64,000 nucleotides of DNA from positions 214,110,553-214,174,552 of the forward strand of contig CM048552.1 of assembly GCA_026413225.1 (NCBI GenBank), in the 5' to 3' direction. Below are positions 12,603 through 24,600 of this stretch, piece after piece. The number at the start of each line of letters is the position of its first letter. Within the stretch, counting starts at the first letter, position 1. The notes under the pieces were generated by a model, which was not told where the DNA came from, searched no databases, and saw only the letters and a list, made by a program, of their open reading frames with translations. The position numbers and the translations under genes are program-made. The stretch is from Otis tarda. Lineage: Eukaryota > Chordata > Aves > Otidiformes > Otididae.

Positions 12603-15600
12603 TTACACTGGTATTGTCTCTCCAACACAGCAGCAGCAGCATGAGCAGAAATTGCAGGCAGCTGTGCTCCTTGCTGGCTTCTTTCACTGTTTGCTGCAAC
12701 CACTTGTCAGGTGGTAGGAAGGGGTAGAGGAATGCATCAGCTAAAATATCTTCTGCCTTAAACATGTCTGTAGCTGGTCAACAGACTAAGAGAGCACCTT
12801 TGTATTATCCAGATTTTAATAAAAGCTACACATGTTCACTAAGTCTTGCAGTGCTGTATCCCAGACAGGACACTCTGCATCAGGAGGCAACGGATCCATT
12901 GAGCCTTTTCTTCTCCAAGTACCAAAATCTGGAGGACTATGATAGAAACACTGGCATAGTACTAAACATCCAGAGAGCAATTCAGAGAGAAACCTGAAGG
13001 AAAATGGTCAGCGGTCAACATCTCTCCATCTAAAGCAGAGCACCCGAGGTCATTTTTTGTTGCTGTTTTGGCAACAGGCACAACTTCCAAGTCTCAGATC
13101 AGCTTTCCCAGCACAGGGGCACAATGCAACGGGCTACAGCTTCCTCCCATCTCTTCCATCGGCCGCCCCAGAAACCTTCAAACTCTGGTCTGGTCTCTCT
13201 CTCAAGAAGCCCACTCCAGTAACAGGTCAGAAATCAGTGCCCTCACAGCCAACTACCTGAGCCTTTTAAGTCTCCTCCTTCAGCAGGGCTTATCTTCAAG
13301 AGCCTCAAGGCATCAACCATATCTGTTCTCAGCCTTTCTTCTTCACCAGGCTGAACACAGCAAATTTGAAGTCATCGCTTTCCAAACACTTTCTAGGAAA
13401 GGCTTGGCTAAACCCCCTGATAACATGTAATGGATTTCCTGGGAAGCACAGGCAGCCTAGGCTTCTGTCTGGAAACCAGAGATAAAGGGGAAAAAAAAAA
13501 AATACAAGAGCCATCTTCTCTGACTGCTGCTGGAGTAAGGACAAGAGAAACATGGAGATTTTGTGAATATTAGGAAGAGGATAAGCCCTGTTTCATCCCG
13601 GCTTGCCTTGGGATCCTTAAAGGGTTTGAAAATTCCTTTTAACTCTATATCCCTTCCGAACTTGAAGGTGTCATTCCTATTTTTCTTCCCCCATCCCCTT
13701 CCTCTATAGCCCAAAGTCTTTTTTTCCCTGCACAGACAGCACTTGGCCCTCAGCCTTCAGATCTACTTGTTTACACAGACTACAGACACACGAACAACTC
13801 AGCCCTGTTTTCAGCTGTTAACTCAAGGTTGGTTTTCACTGCAACCCAAGATGAAAACAAAGGGTCGTAAAGGTCTACCCCTACAATCTTCTTTTGGTTT
13901 GCTACTCTAGTTTTGGAGCTTCACGAGCCACTTGGGGATCTTCTGGTGCATCTGAAGTGGGTTTCTTTATGCAATCTATGGCAAATAATCCAGTAAGAGT
14001 GAGCTCACCTTCCCCAACTACACTTGAAGGCAAGACGATGCACATAGGGGCTTCAAGGACAGAAGCAGCAGCATCTACTATATCTGAACACATCCAGGAG
14101 CGAACAGGAGGAAGGAGGCATGATGGGCTCCAGCAACGTAGTTTTTCACCGGGATAATTAGTAAAATGCATAAAGAAAAAACAGTTGGAGGGAGCACATC
14201 TGGCAGCTGTAAGAAGGAAATGCCACAAACTGAATAAAACCCTGGAGGCCCACAATGATGGAAAAGTCACAAGGCACCTTTGTGTAGCCAAGGGGGGCTG
14301 GCCTGGCCATTTATCACAGGGAGCATGTGTATGGATCACTTCAAAGTTTCTGAATAAAGTAGTAACGACAAAGTACTAGCAATTCCGTAAGCCATTGCTA
14401 TACGAGCTAATCAATCACCTACAAAAAGGTCGGTCCTGCTCAGGGGTCACTTTTAATATTACGCAGAGCCTGAATTTGCAGGCAGACAAGTTATAGCTGC
14501 AGGAAATATAACTGTTACCTGCTAAGTTAGCGGTGATTCCTGATGGCATCAGCCAGTGTCACACAAGATACCGTCTCTAGCTCCTCACCTCCAAACCCAT
14601 GGGCAACAGCTGGTGCCATCAGAAAGCCCCTAAGTGCATTCACAGGTACCAGGGAGAAGTGTCCACATTAGGATGATTCCTGGGGTTCAAAAATTCATCA
14701 ACAGTGGCCACCATCAAGTCCTCTCACAATAGCTTGACTTCCATGCCTCATTTTACCCATCTACAGAGAAAAAAAAACAAAAACACACAAAACCACAAAA
14801 CAAGCTGGCAGAGGGATTTATGCCACTTTACACACTAAATATAGGAGGTTGTATTGATTACAGGCTTTGATACCTCGCCTGAATATTAGCAATTCCATTT
14901 ATTAACACTGGAACATTATACTGGGGAGGGAAGGGAGGTACCTGGAGAGTGCTGAGCAAGAACTGGTTGGCTTGAGAAATTCTCAGTTCCCTCCCACTTC
15001 AACATGCCCATCTGCTGCAGAGGCCTCAGGTCAAGGAAGGCTGAGGCACTCTGCCAAGCCCCATTAAGTTTTTATTGCACTAAATCAGCGCAGCCCCAGG
15101 AAGGGGTTCGTAACACTTCAGTATTTTCCCCAGCAAAAGGTATAAAAGGCTGTTTGTCAAGAGAGATGGTGAATGAAGCAACACTCCTGGCCCAGGGTGT
15201 TTCCACGGAGTCTGTAATATCTCACTAGTGCTGCCCTTTTATTGATTAGGTACCAAAGACCCTCAAACTACGATCCACCAGCACAAAACACACGAACTAC
15301 GGAGCATCTGCCACTGGGTTCAGAAGAGCTGACACACTACAAGGCACTGCTCCGGGCTTGACAGCTCTTCACTGATGGGAGCAGCAAGCTTACAAAACAG
15401 CAACAAGGAAATATCTCTGCTACAATTACTGAGGATTGCTGTCAGAAGAGGACAAAGGGAAAAAGGGAAACATTGCAGCAGGTACTGACAGGACCAGAAG
15501 AGCCACAGTACCAGGTAGGGAAAAGACAACCTGCAAGGACATCTGTTCAGGGAAGGGACAACAATAAATAAAGCAAGGACACTTGCTGGCACATAGAAAT

Positions 15601-17042
15601 GGAGTCTAAATGCAGCTGTGCAAACCCATATTTCATTGACTATCAGCCCTGACCACCTCCAAAGCTTTCAAAGAAATTCACTCCTGAGCTTGGATGTGCA
15701 TCTCATGAGCTCCAGCTTCACCATCTTTCCAGATTCTTAACAAGGGTCTGGTTTCTCAGATGCTCAGGTTAACCCCTGTGGGATGAGAGCATTCAGAAAG
15801 CACGGGGACTTCTGTATGTACGAGATTTCATCACTAATACTGCTCCCTCCACTCACAACATCTCAGGGGTGTTCACAAGATAAATGGGAGGAAGAAAAGA
15901 GACTGTGTAAGTGCCCTGGAGAGCATCATTCACAGAATGGTCATGAGGAGACTTCCATTTAAAAGTTGTATGACATTGAGGAGTACGGAAAAAAAAATTG
16001 AAAAAAAAAAATTTTAAAAAAAAAATCACAGAAATCTTACAATTTCAGTCATCTTGGATCCAAAGCCACCAATTTTGGGTTCATTCCCAGGTGATGATGG
16101 CCCTTCCTACTGCACGTAACCAAAGCAGGCACCCATCCTTGCCTATTCTTAGCAATTTCCTGGAGGAAAATAGTTTTATAAACATTGGAAGCTTCCAGTG
16201 GAAATGAGGAGGACAAGAAGAGCTCCCAGTTACATTTTGTCTGCCTCAACCTGTCTCTCAGGAGGGTTTACGGTTGGGAAGTACAGTACCAGTTGTGCCT
16301 GCTGCTAAGCAGAGAAGCCAAAGCCCTTTGCAAATGGTGATAGTGTTTTATCCTATTTGACAGGGAACTAAATAAGATAAAATAAAGATCCAAAGATTTT
16401 TTCAATACACAGTAACTGGAAAAAAAACCAAAAACCTAGCCAACAAAAGTGGCTTCTTCTGTTTGTTGGATAGGTAGAAAATTATCATTCCAATTTTCTT
16501 CTGCAGAATCTCTTTTCTCACTCCCATCTAGAATGATTTCCCAGGTGTGATATTTGCTGTGTACAGACATGGGTTTGGAAGCAATAAAAACCTAAACAAA
16601 ACCAGTTGATAGATTTTAACTTCACGTTTATACAATGCAACCCATCATTTGCCACGTGGATACTGATCCTGCAACATCTCTGGATGGATTTAGAAGAGAT
16701 GCTGCAGCCAGCCCTGGACTCTGCCCCAGGAGCAAGAGCTATTCTGGTGTTGTAAGACCCAGCAGCAGTTCATTTTGGGTGAAGCACACAAGCTGCACGC
16801 AGAGCATTGTGTTTATCCACTTCAATGACCAGCGCCGCGCTCCCCGTGTTTAATTGCTGGCAATCCATCAACAGGACCGTGGTATCTGGGAGCTACCTTG
16901 GCAGCTGCCATCTGAACTTCAGAGCTTTAAAAGCACATACGGCAACCACAAGCCAAAGTTTATTTACCCACAGTTTCTGTGTTCAGGGAAATAGAGCTCT
17001 GCTAAGATGACGCACTGATTTCATAAGAACTTCACTGGTGGA
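12603..17042. other. Intronic sequence, nothing recognised
   Basis: Only low-complexity A-rich tracts (13491, 15988) stand out. No exon-like ORF with splice sites was found. Confidence 0.55.
15988..16026 (+). repeat. A-rich low-complexity tract
   Basis: Three A runs (9, 11 and 10 bases) are broken only by TTG and TTTT. This is low-complexity intronic sequence, T-rich on the GDPD5 sense strand. Confidence 0.95.
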
Positions 17043-17305
17043 ATAGAATCATAGAATCACAGAAGGGTTTGGGTGGGAAGGGACCTTCAAAGCCCACCCA
17101 GCCCAACCCCCCTGCCAGGAGCAGGGACATCTCCAACCACATCAGGTTGCTCCCAGCCTCATCCAACCTGGCCTGGAATGTTTCCAGGGATGGGGCAACC
17201 ACCACCTCTCTGGGCAACCTGGGACACTGCTCCACCACCCTCAGCCTAAACATTTTTTTTCCTAGCATCTAATCTAGATCTACCTCTCTCTATTTTAAAA
17301 CCATT
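17043..17305 (-). mobile_element. CR1 retrotransposon, 3' 260 bp
   Basis: The plus strand begins TAGAATCATAGAATCACAGA (tandem terminal 8-mers), followed by the standard antisense landmarks to 'cctagcatctaatctagatc' and 'ctattttaaaacc'. It lies 3.1 kb 3' of the GDPD5 exon in sense orientation to the gene. Confidence 0.95.
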
Positions 17306-20300
17306 ATGAACAAGTTGTAATTAGATCAGAAATTGCTTCCTCACACCAGCTACAGAGATTATAATGGTCTGAATCACAGCAAGACCATTTCTTCTCTTTT
17401 ATACGCCTTTAATTTAAAAAAAAACATTAAAAATTTAAAAACCATGAGAGGGGATATTGCTATTATAGCTGAAGATGCACAATAGAAAAAAAGCAATTTT
17501 GCAGCTGCTCAAAATTTCAAAAGGAGACCAAGAGTGCAGGTTGGGTGCCTTCAGCCTCCCTCCTCCATTCTCAAAAGGTCAGAGGAAAGCAAAAGATAAT
17601 TACAATTCTAGCAAGCATTCCCCCCCCAAAAAAAAACCTTACAACTCAAGCTTACAATTAAAATTCTCATTTTTCATGTACATTTTTAATGATCTGCATA
17701 CATTTGGGGGAAGAGGAGAGGAATCATTAAGACTCTGGCTATTGAGCTGCAGCCCAATTCAGAAAAAAAACATTCACAGTCATCAGCAGAAGATCTCAAG
17801 GACGCAAGGTTAGGTCGTAACCCAAAGTTAGTTGAAGGCCTTTTATTCTAGAAAGTCTGATATATTTTAAAATAAAGCAGATAACAGCCATGATCTTCAA
17901 ATACATGCCTTGCTTTCTGATAATTACAAAGTGTAAACATAATATCTACATACCTTATTCCTTTCTTCCCAGGTAGCTCTAGATTTTTGCAAGACTTAAG
18001 ACTTCTCAAGTATGCCATAGCCCCTTTTTATAGAAACCATGCTCAGGAAAATATATATTAAACTGTAATTGCCTCTACTCTGGGTTTGCAGTGGCTAAGT
18101 TACTATAGGGTCGCATACAGGGAAATATAATTGGTGGTGTTATCAATACGCCACCGCCTTTGTGTAAAGTAAATAGGCGCACAAGTATTTTCCTGGCTAA
18201 TCCCTTACAGATACATCTAAGTACTGTGGCTGGAATACATCAGCCAAAGACAATTAGCATATGTAAAACTGCCTATCTCCATCCAACACCTTGAGATCTT
18301 GGAAAGTTTTTCCACAGGTCTTGAAATTCCTCTCCTGCAGACCAGAGATCACTAAACCCCAGCACTGTATGTTGGAGTAAGTCCATCCCTACTTCAGAGC
18401 TTCACTCAGCCGCAGAGACTGGAGCTTGCAGTATAAGTGGTTCTGAATTTGAGCGATCCATGATCCCACTGGATCCAGAGAGGTAGAGGGGTGCTAATAC
18501 TGGTTTGCAGCCCATAGAAGTTACCTGCTTGCTCAAATAGCCAAGGTCTATTTTGCAACTAAAGAGGTTTCTCTTATACACATCCTAGAGTTCCCACTCG
18601 TCATTTGCAGTACTTAAGCTAGACCGGTCCAACAGAGGATAATTAGCCTTGATTTGCATTTTCCCCCTCCAAATACAGGGCTACAATCGCTCATTCCAGC
18701 CCTAACACCTGCAAGGCGCTTCATTGACAGTACGATGGGAACAGATTCTTCATACCTTGGTTTTGCATAGCCTTGTAGCTAATTTTAGACTTTCTTATGC
18801 TCGTGCAAGAGCAAAGTTATCTCCATTTCCCTATTCGAGAAAGTGGAAATTGAGGCTTCACGTAGACCTTAAGACCAACACAGAGACTGTACGTGTTTTT
18901 AAGCCCTGCACAGGTACTTTAAACACAACAAATTCCTTTCTCACACTAGAAAAACAACTGAAATTCCAAGGAGAATTGGAAGGCGGCCACTGATATCTTT
19001 TGGTAAACTAAGCCAGCACAAGTAGAGTCATCTTTCACCAAAAAAATTAAGTCAACAGCAATTTTTCTATGGATTTTTAGCCAAGAAGCATGATGTTCTG
19101 GCTCATAAGGCATACAGAATAAAGCATTTTGAGTATTTAAGTTAGTACATGCACACACGCCAAGACATTACATCCCACTCTTTTCCTGACAAAGTCTTAA
19201 AAGCCAAGTACACCCTCCACTACAGATGTGCCAGGGTATTTGCTCAAAGGAAACTTCTGCTGGCTCAGAAGCAGTCTCTCAGACTAAGCTGGCCAGACTG
19301 AAAGAGGAGGAAAAACAGCACAAACATTTCTACTTTGCAAAAGGAAATTTGTTTTACGCGGCACAAATGCAAGCCATGACTTTTCAATTCACATGGGAGC
19401 TCCCGGCCAAGCTGCATCACCAACAATCGATGCGATTCAGAACCAAGAGCATTTTTGGCATGGGATCTGCCGCCCCAGAAGTGTTTTCTCCTTAACAACC
19501 TCTTTTCCAGAGGAGAAGCACTCCACAGCCAGGAAGATCCCTGGTTTTAGACTTAAAAACAAAACAGAGAAGCTAATTGTCACCAGACCAAAACTAAGCC
19601 CTCAAAAAGCAACGAAAGGATCTCCTGGGAGCATTGCCAGAAGAAACGAGATTTAAGTTTTGTTTTGCTTTTTTTTCTTCTCTATGTAGTAAGCACACTA
19701 AAAAAACCAGACAACATGACAGCACAGTACAGTAATAGTCAACCATTACCCAGAAGATGGAACAGGGCAGCTTTGACAGCAGTTTTTTCACACTTCTTCC
19801 TATAAACACATCAGGTCTCACGAGACATCATCTCACAGCCCCAAACGACAGGGAAGGCACAAGTCCAGCCCCGCTGCCTGGATTCCCTCTGCCAGAGCTC
19901 TTAAAAACTGCATGCATTTATCCAGGGGAGGGAAAAGTCACCTCTAACAGCTTCCCCATTTATCCGCAGCTAGTTCACAACTCCTGCTGCCTTTCTCTAT
20001 CTACAAGCTTATTTGCACATGCACAGAAGCTAGAGACTACACAGAAATGCAAGTCCTACATATTCAGCCAAATAAACACAAGCACACCAATAAGATACAG
20101 AGCAAGGAGCAAAACAGAAATCTCCAAAAGGAAAATACAGACAGATTTGGCCAAACCCACACCAGTCAATCCCTTTGAGAACCATGACCAGCTAACCGTG
20201 CCAATCTGCTACGTCAACCACATGGTGAGGACTTCTCACAGAGCTCCAAGCCACAAGGCCAGAGGTTTCCATGGTCGATCCAACCAAAAAAAAAAACAAT

Positions 20301-20379
20301 CAAATATCCAGCACTTTCAACCAAGATCTACACCCATCCCAAAGTCACCAGGAAGAGGCGACTGCAGTCAGTTACTCAC
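17306..20379. other. Intronic sequence with a possible conserved noncoding segment
   Basis: 18040-18270 and 18595-18670 are AT-rich, complex, repeat-free and hold homeobox-like TAAT cores. By eye they resemble conserved noncoding elements. The rest is unremarkable. Conservation was not tested. Confidence 0.35.
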
Positions 20380-20381
20380 CT
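20374..20381 (-). promoter_or_regulatory. 5' splice site after GDPD5 codon 39
   Basis: The minus strand reads AAG|GTGAGTAAC, a near-perfect U1 site. It lies just after the Asp-Asp-Thr-Thr-Lys codons, where the known protein family changes exon. Confidence 0.85.
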
Positions 20382-20554
20382 TGGTGGTGTCATCATGTGA
20401 CCGCTGGTACCGTTTCCAGCGGCAGCCGTAGATCCCGGTCAGACAGGACAAACATAGCTGCGGCTCGTAGTACTGCAGCGGCTGGTGTTTAACCATGCTC
20501 CTTCCAGCCCCTCAGGAGCAAGGCATCAGAAACCCATCAGGTCCTGGGAGTGCC
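20380..20554 (-). CDS. GDPD5: GDPD5 (GDE2), first coding exon with part of 5' UTR
   Basis: Seen: reading the minus strand, an ATG at 20496-20494 in strong context (A at -3, G at +4) opens 39 codons that end in phase 0 at an AAG|GTGAGT donor (intron begins at 20379). The peptide starts MVKHQPLQYYEPQ and ends YQRSHDDTTK. It has cysteines at residues 15, 18 and 25. On the 5' side a roughly 40-nt polypyrimidine tract (20561-20600) precedes two possible acceptors, giving an exon start at 20554 or 20543. Known: this is the cytosolic N-terminus of GDPD5/GDE2, recognised from memory of vertebrate orthologues. GDE2 is a six-pass plasma-membrane enzyme of about 600 residues with an extracellular GDPD domain. 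It cleaves GPI-anchored proteins such as RECK, drives motor-neuron differentiation (first worked out in chick), and also hydrolyses glycerophosphocholine. C25 is, as I recall, the N-terminal partner of the disulfide that peroxiredoxin 1 reduces. Inferred: this is a functional exon and not a retrocopy, because intact splice sites flank it. The paralogues GDPD2 and GDPD4 have related N-termini but are less likely. The CDS proper is 20380-20496. Confidence 0.92.
20512..20537 (-). promoter_or_regulatory. Two overlapping minimal uORFs in the GDPD5 5' leader
   Basis: Seen: within the exon, upstream of the GDPD5 ATG, an ATG at 20537 opens a three-codon ORF (Met-Gly-Phe) that stops at 20528-20526. 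The last base of that TGA is the A of a second ATG (20526). The second ORF has four codons (Met-Pro-Cys-Ser) and stops at 20514-20512, 15 nt before the main start codon. Both uATGs have C at -3, so context is moderate (first, +4 G) to weak (second). Both are retained with either candidate acceptor. Known: short uORFs and TGATG overlaps can allow reinitiation and lower main-ORF translation. Any regulation here is inference. Confidence 0.6.
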
Positions 20555-20600
20555 CTTCAGCAAAAGGAGAAAAGAAAAAGGGGGAGAAAAAAAAAAAACA
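20555..20600 (-). promoter_or_regulatory. 3' splice site (polypyrimidine tract and acceptor) of the GDPD5 coding exon
   Basis: On the minus strand 20600-20561 is almost unbroken pyrimidine, with a T12 run then C and T blocks. It is followed by GCTGAAG|GG (exon start 20554) and, 11 nt later, CCCAG|GA (exon start 20543). The first AG after the tract is the AAG; the second is the stronger CAG type. RNA evidence would be needed to tell which is used. Confidence 0.65.
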
Positions 20601-21363
20601 AATTAAAAATGCCAAGCAATATTTCAGGACGTTAACAAGCCATTCAATAATTAACCATGTCCTCTGGCTATTAAGAGAGAGGAGGAATGATAATCAGATC
20701 TATTCCCAGCCCTGCCAACATCTCCAGCTTGTTACTCAACAAGATTGAGAAGTTTAATTAGTTTGCAAGTTTTATTTCCTTGTGCAGTCTCTCCCACACC
20801 ACTAAAAGCAAATGTATTCATAGGAGTTATCACTAAGAAAAGCCACACAAGGACAAGAGCAGTAGGCTGATTATTTGCAGCCCAGATGATTAGATTTTTT
20901 TATGAATGATGGAAATGTAAAGAACCATAGCCTCTGCAAGCACAACCTTAAAATGGATTCAGAGACCTCTGCAAAGTTGAAACCCAGCCAGGCTAAATCA
21001 GTTTATCTTGAGCATCCTATGGAGCCTGCAAAACAGTCCAAGACAAGGAGCTAACACACTTGCACACACCAGAAAAGGCAGATATTACCCTCTCCCTTTA
21101 TACGCGTCTCCAACAAGCACTCACAGGCTGCAGAGGTGGTTGCAGCCTTCATCCAGGAGAAAGAGCCCCTCTCCACCAAACAGCACTCACTCCCAAAGGA
21201 CCAGCCTGACTCCGATGAAACTGCTGTTCGCCACACGTGGGAACATCACTGTTTTGAGGGAAAGTACTCCGCTCCATCAATTACATGCTTCGTGCGTCAC
21301 AGTTCTTTTTCTTTTTTTTTTTTAGATATATATTTAGATGCTCGCTTTTGTCTCTGGTGAGAT

Positions 21364-21662
21364 TCGTATCAAGAACAGACCAAGTAATCTTATGCTCTTA
21401 CTAATTCATAGAGTCAGCGCTCGCGGATGGGAGCCTCAAAGCAAATATTTGCCAGTCTGGCGGCGTCATGCGGCTCTCAGCTGCACTTACCTCCGACCAG
21501 GGGGTTTCCATAGGTTCCTGATGCACAAGCGTACACCCACAGCCCCACACACTGCTGTCGTGTGGAGACTCAGTGCACTATGAGTGACGCTCAACAGTAG
21601 TTGAGCTTGCAAAGTGCTTGGCTACCTTTCCAGAGCGCACACAGCTGTGTGCGCGATACGTG
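21364..21662 (-). promoter_or_regulatory. Small CpG-rich patch with palindrome and splice donor: candidate alternative first exon or promoter
   Basis: Seen: about 16 CpG dinucleotides in 300 bp against a CpG-poor background. A perfect 20-bp palindrome sits at 21635-21654, with an E-box core CAGCTG flanked by GCGC ends. The minus strand reads GGAG|GTAAGTGC, with the exon edge at 21491 and intron from 21490. The GDPD5 acceptor lies about 0.94 kb downstream in the transcription direction. Inferred: a noncoding first exon ending at 21491 could splice to 20554. No TATA box or clear acceptor was seen. A chance donor in a small enhancer is the alternative. Confidence 0.3.
21635..21654. repeat. Perfect 20-bp GC-rich palindrome
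   Basis: GCGCACACAG is followed by CTGTGTGCGC. The centre is a CAGCTG E-box and each end is GCGC. It lies inside the CpG-rich patch upstream of the GDPD5 exon. Confidence 0.95.
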
Positions 21663-24600
21663 AACAGTAAGGAAATCACAGCCTCTCTAGGGGAAATGCT
21701 TAATTTCCTTATACGCAGGATCCCTAGTGCTCAGGTCTTGCAAAAAGCTATCACAGCTACAAGTACCAACACCCTCACTACCATCAGCAAAGTGTAACAG
21801 GGCTTAAGGAGGTAACCTAGCCACCTAAGAGCTTTTCAATGCCACATCCCATGGAAGAAAGTCTCCAAGAATGGAGTTGACTGTATTTTTTCATTATAGC
21901 CAATGCATAAGAGGATGCTGCAGGCATTACAAACACTCTGGCAGAGTCCAGAAATATCAAAAAGAACACTGACAATTCAACTCTTCCAGTTTCTGTCCTT
22001 CGTGTCCCTTTACACTCTGTGCTTCATGCTGTGGACATGACCTTCTCTAATGAGGACCCAGCATCCCAGAGGCAGACAGATCTTGCGAGTCAGTTGTTGT
22101 GGTTTCAAAGCCTACCAGACCGTTACCATGCTGTCTCCAGAGCCCACAACCCATAGGTCCTCTGCCTTCCTCTTATCCAGACACAAACTGTAGCTTTGTC
22201 CTTTCACCAAATCTCTCTGTAATGCTCTGGGAGCTGCTCGAGGCATTGACCCAGGCAGAGGACACGAGATGTGCGGGACTTGCCTATCAGTTCATAGCTG
22301 GCCCAGACTCCCACGTGGTTTTGCCCATCCCCTCAGGGAGGGCATGCAGGACAGAGGCACAAACACATCCAGTCTGAAACTATTTGCTGATCACGTCACC
22401 CCGTGCTTTCCCAGCTCATCTGCCCCTAAGCGCTGCCGTACTACCTCCGTGGCCTTGGGCTTGAGGTCACCTCCCCGCCTGCATTTCGTCCTTTCGCATG
22501 CTATTTATAAAGCTCAGCATTAGTCACCGCACAAGTTGCCTCCTATCCTCAGCTTCTGTCTGCTTCAAGAGCATCCCTACAAAATGAGTTTTCCCCATCT
22601 GCCTTCCCCACACGCCGGCAGCACACTGCAGGCAGAAACCACTGTCAGTTAGAATAGGACAGAAACGCTGAGGACATGCAAAGTTGCTTAGATGCTTTTT
22701 AAAGGTCTTGGACAAAGCCATAATCTCTGCCCTGCAGATCCTAAGCAGCAAGTGACATACAAGGTGTTGTGGGACATAGGCAGGACGTAAAAATTCTGCA
22801 CAGCCTATTAGCAATTCCACTGCCAAGCCCCACGTTACTGTCCTGAAAACCTAGCAGGCTTCAGTCGTTACAAGAAGTCCTTCATTAATCTCCAAAGGAG
22901 AACATCTCTCCCGATTTCCACCTCTTCCTGCTTTAGTCATGCAAAGCAAGAGGGCAGACAGACCATTTCTATCTTTAAAAGCTTTACCGCCTATTTTATT
23001 TGCTAGCTTAGAAGAGTTGCCTTGCAAACTCAAACACAAGCCCTACACTCGAGCATTTCATCACTCCACTCTTCTGGGAAGCTCTTAGCTGTTCTCCAGC
23101 CCAGACACCTGGAGAAGTGGTGCTGTACACCAGCCACACGCATTCAGAGCATCAAAGCTGGCAAACCCTGGCTTTTCAAACAGAAATCCAATTCACCTGA
23201 AGTGGCAGGAGCCTGGGAGCAGAGGATGCCCTTCGGAAATAACATAACTCGTGTTATGGATCCATCATTCCATTAACAAAGTTGAAGATCAAGCACTTAT
23301 TAAAGTCCCACACAAACTTCCCAGCACAGCTCACATGAGGCAACTGATAAAGCTGGGAAGGGAATAGGGTGAGTTTGGGCAAGCACAAGTTAACAGGTAC
23401 AGGAAGAGTTCTCATCTCTGGGCTGTCACCAGGATCCCTGATTCAACCTGTTCAAGTTATAAATATCCCTCTCATGACTGCACATCCAGAGCTATCAGTT
23501 AAAGACACGAACTTTGCTGCACAACCAGAGATAGCAGAGGCACCAAAGTCCTTTCCAACAGCATTGCTTGAGTAAGGTACAAGGGCACTTCAGAGATGGA
23601 GAGGGACCAGCAATCAACCCTTCTCCCTGAAGGGAAAATCCAGCCAGGAACACCAACAACCAGGGTAGATACAAAAGCCTTGAGTTTATTGTCCAGTTCT
23701 GAAGAGCATTTGCCAACCTCCCACAGCAGCATCTAATCCAGCGTTTCCCAATCTCCTGGCAGAGTTCAGGGGGGACACCCCAAAAGAAAACCTGTCCACC
23801 ATCACCAGAAGGCACTGCTGGAACGCTTTAAGAGCGGTAGAATACACTAAAAACCACCAAGCAGATAAAAACTACAAGCAAGGGAAAATACAGCTGAAAA
23901 GGCTCCATAAGCCACCAAGTGAAGCTCCCACCCTGCTTCCTCTCGCTGAACCCCAGCACAGGCAGATGCTATAGGAGCCTGGAGATTCAGGCTGCTCTCC
24001 ATCAATGGAGAAGCAGTTAGGAGAAACATAAAAAGAAGAAATTCAACATGAGTTTAAAAAAAAAAAGCCATTCCTAAATGTAGTTAAATTCCATGAGGCA
24101 GAACCTACAAGCCTAAAATCATTCTCTTCTCCATGAGAGTCATGAACAGAGGACCACAACAGAAAGGAAAGCACAAAACACAGCACCTATCCTCCTCACC
24201 ACGCACGCAGACACCCGAATAGTAACAGGAGATACAGGAAGAGACTGAAGCACAGCAAGCAAGATGCTGCTCGAGGGAAACCACACTGATACCATCTGTC
24301 CAGAGATCCTTGCTTGGCCAAGATCATGGACTGAATACTTACTTCTCCTGCTTCCAGAAATTGAACTAACGGAGAGAAACAGAAAGTCTGTATCTTACAA
24401 TCACCGTTCCCATGACATCTACAGCTTTGAGGTGGAGAAAGCAGGCTATGAATGATTCAAACCTCTGCTGGTTAGCATTACATACAGAAATGAAAACAGG
24501 AAGCAAGACAACATACATTAATTATTCAAATTCAGCAACACGCACCAGAAGGAGGGGGGAGAACAAAAATCGAAAACACAAACCCACACAAGCGATCAGC

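Larger units (their letters stand above)
1..20379 (-). other. GDPD5 intron 3' of the first coding exon (partial, over 20.3 kb)
   Basis: Inferred intron running from the GTGAGT donor off the left edge. I looked on the minus strand for the next GDPD5 exon (Trp-rich first membrane segment, with a Phe-Tyr-Phe-Trp-Trp-Glu core) and did not find it. All eleven A runs of 10 or more in this part lie on the plus strand, with no T run of that length. This fits minus-strand transcription. It carries CR1 and LTR remnants listed separately. Confidence 0.7.

Noticed and set aside
19757..20431. 224-codon plus-strand ORF, one of the longest in the window
   Set aside because: It runs antisense into the GDPD5 exon. 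Its peptide is low in hydrophobic structure and shows no family. The minus strand has clear codons and splice sites there.
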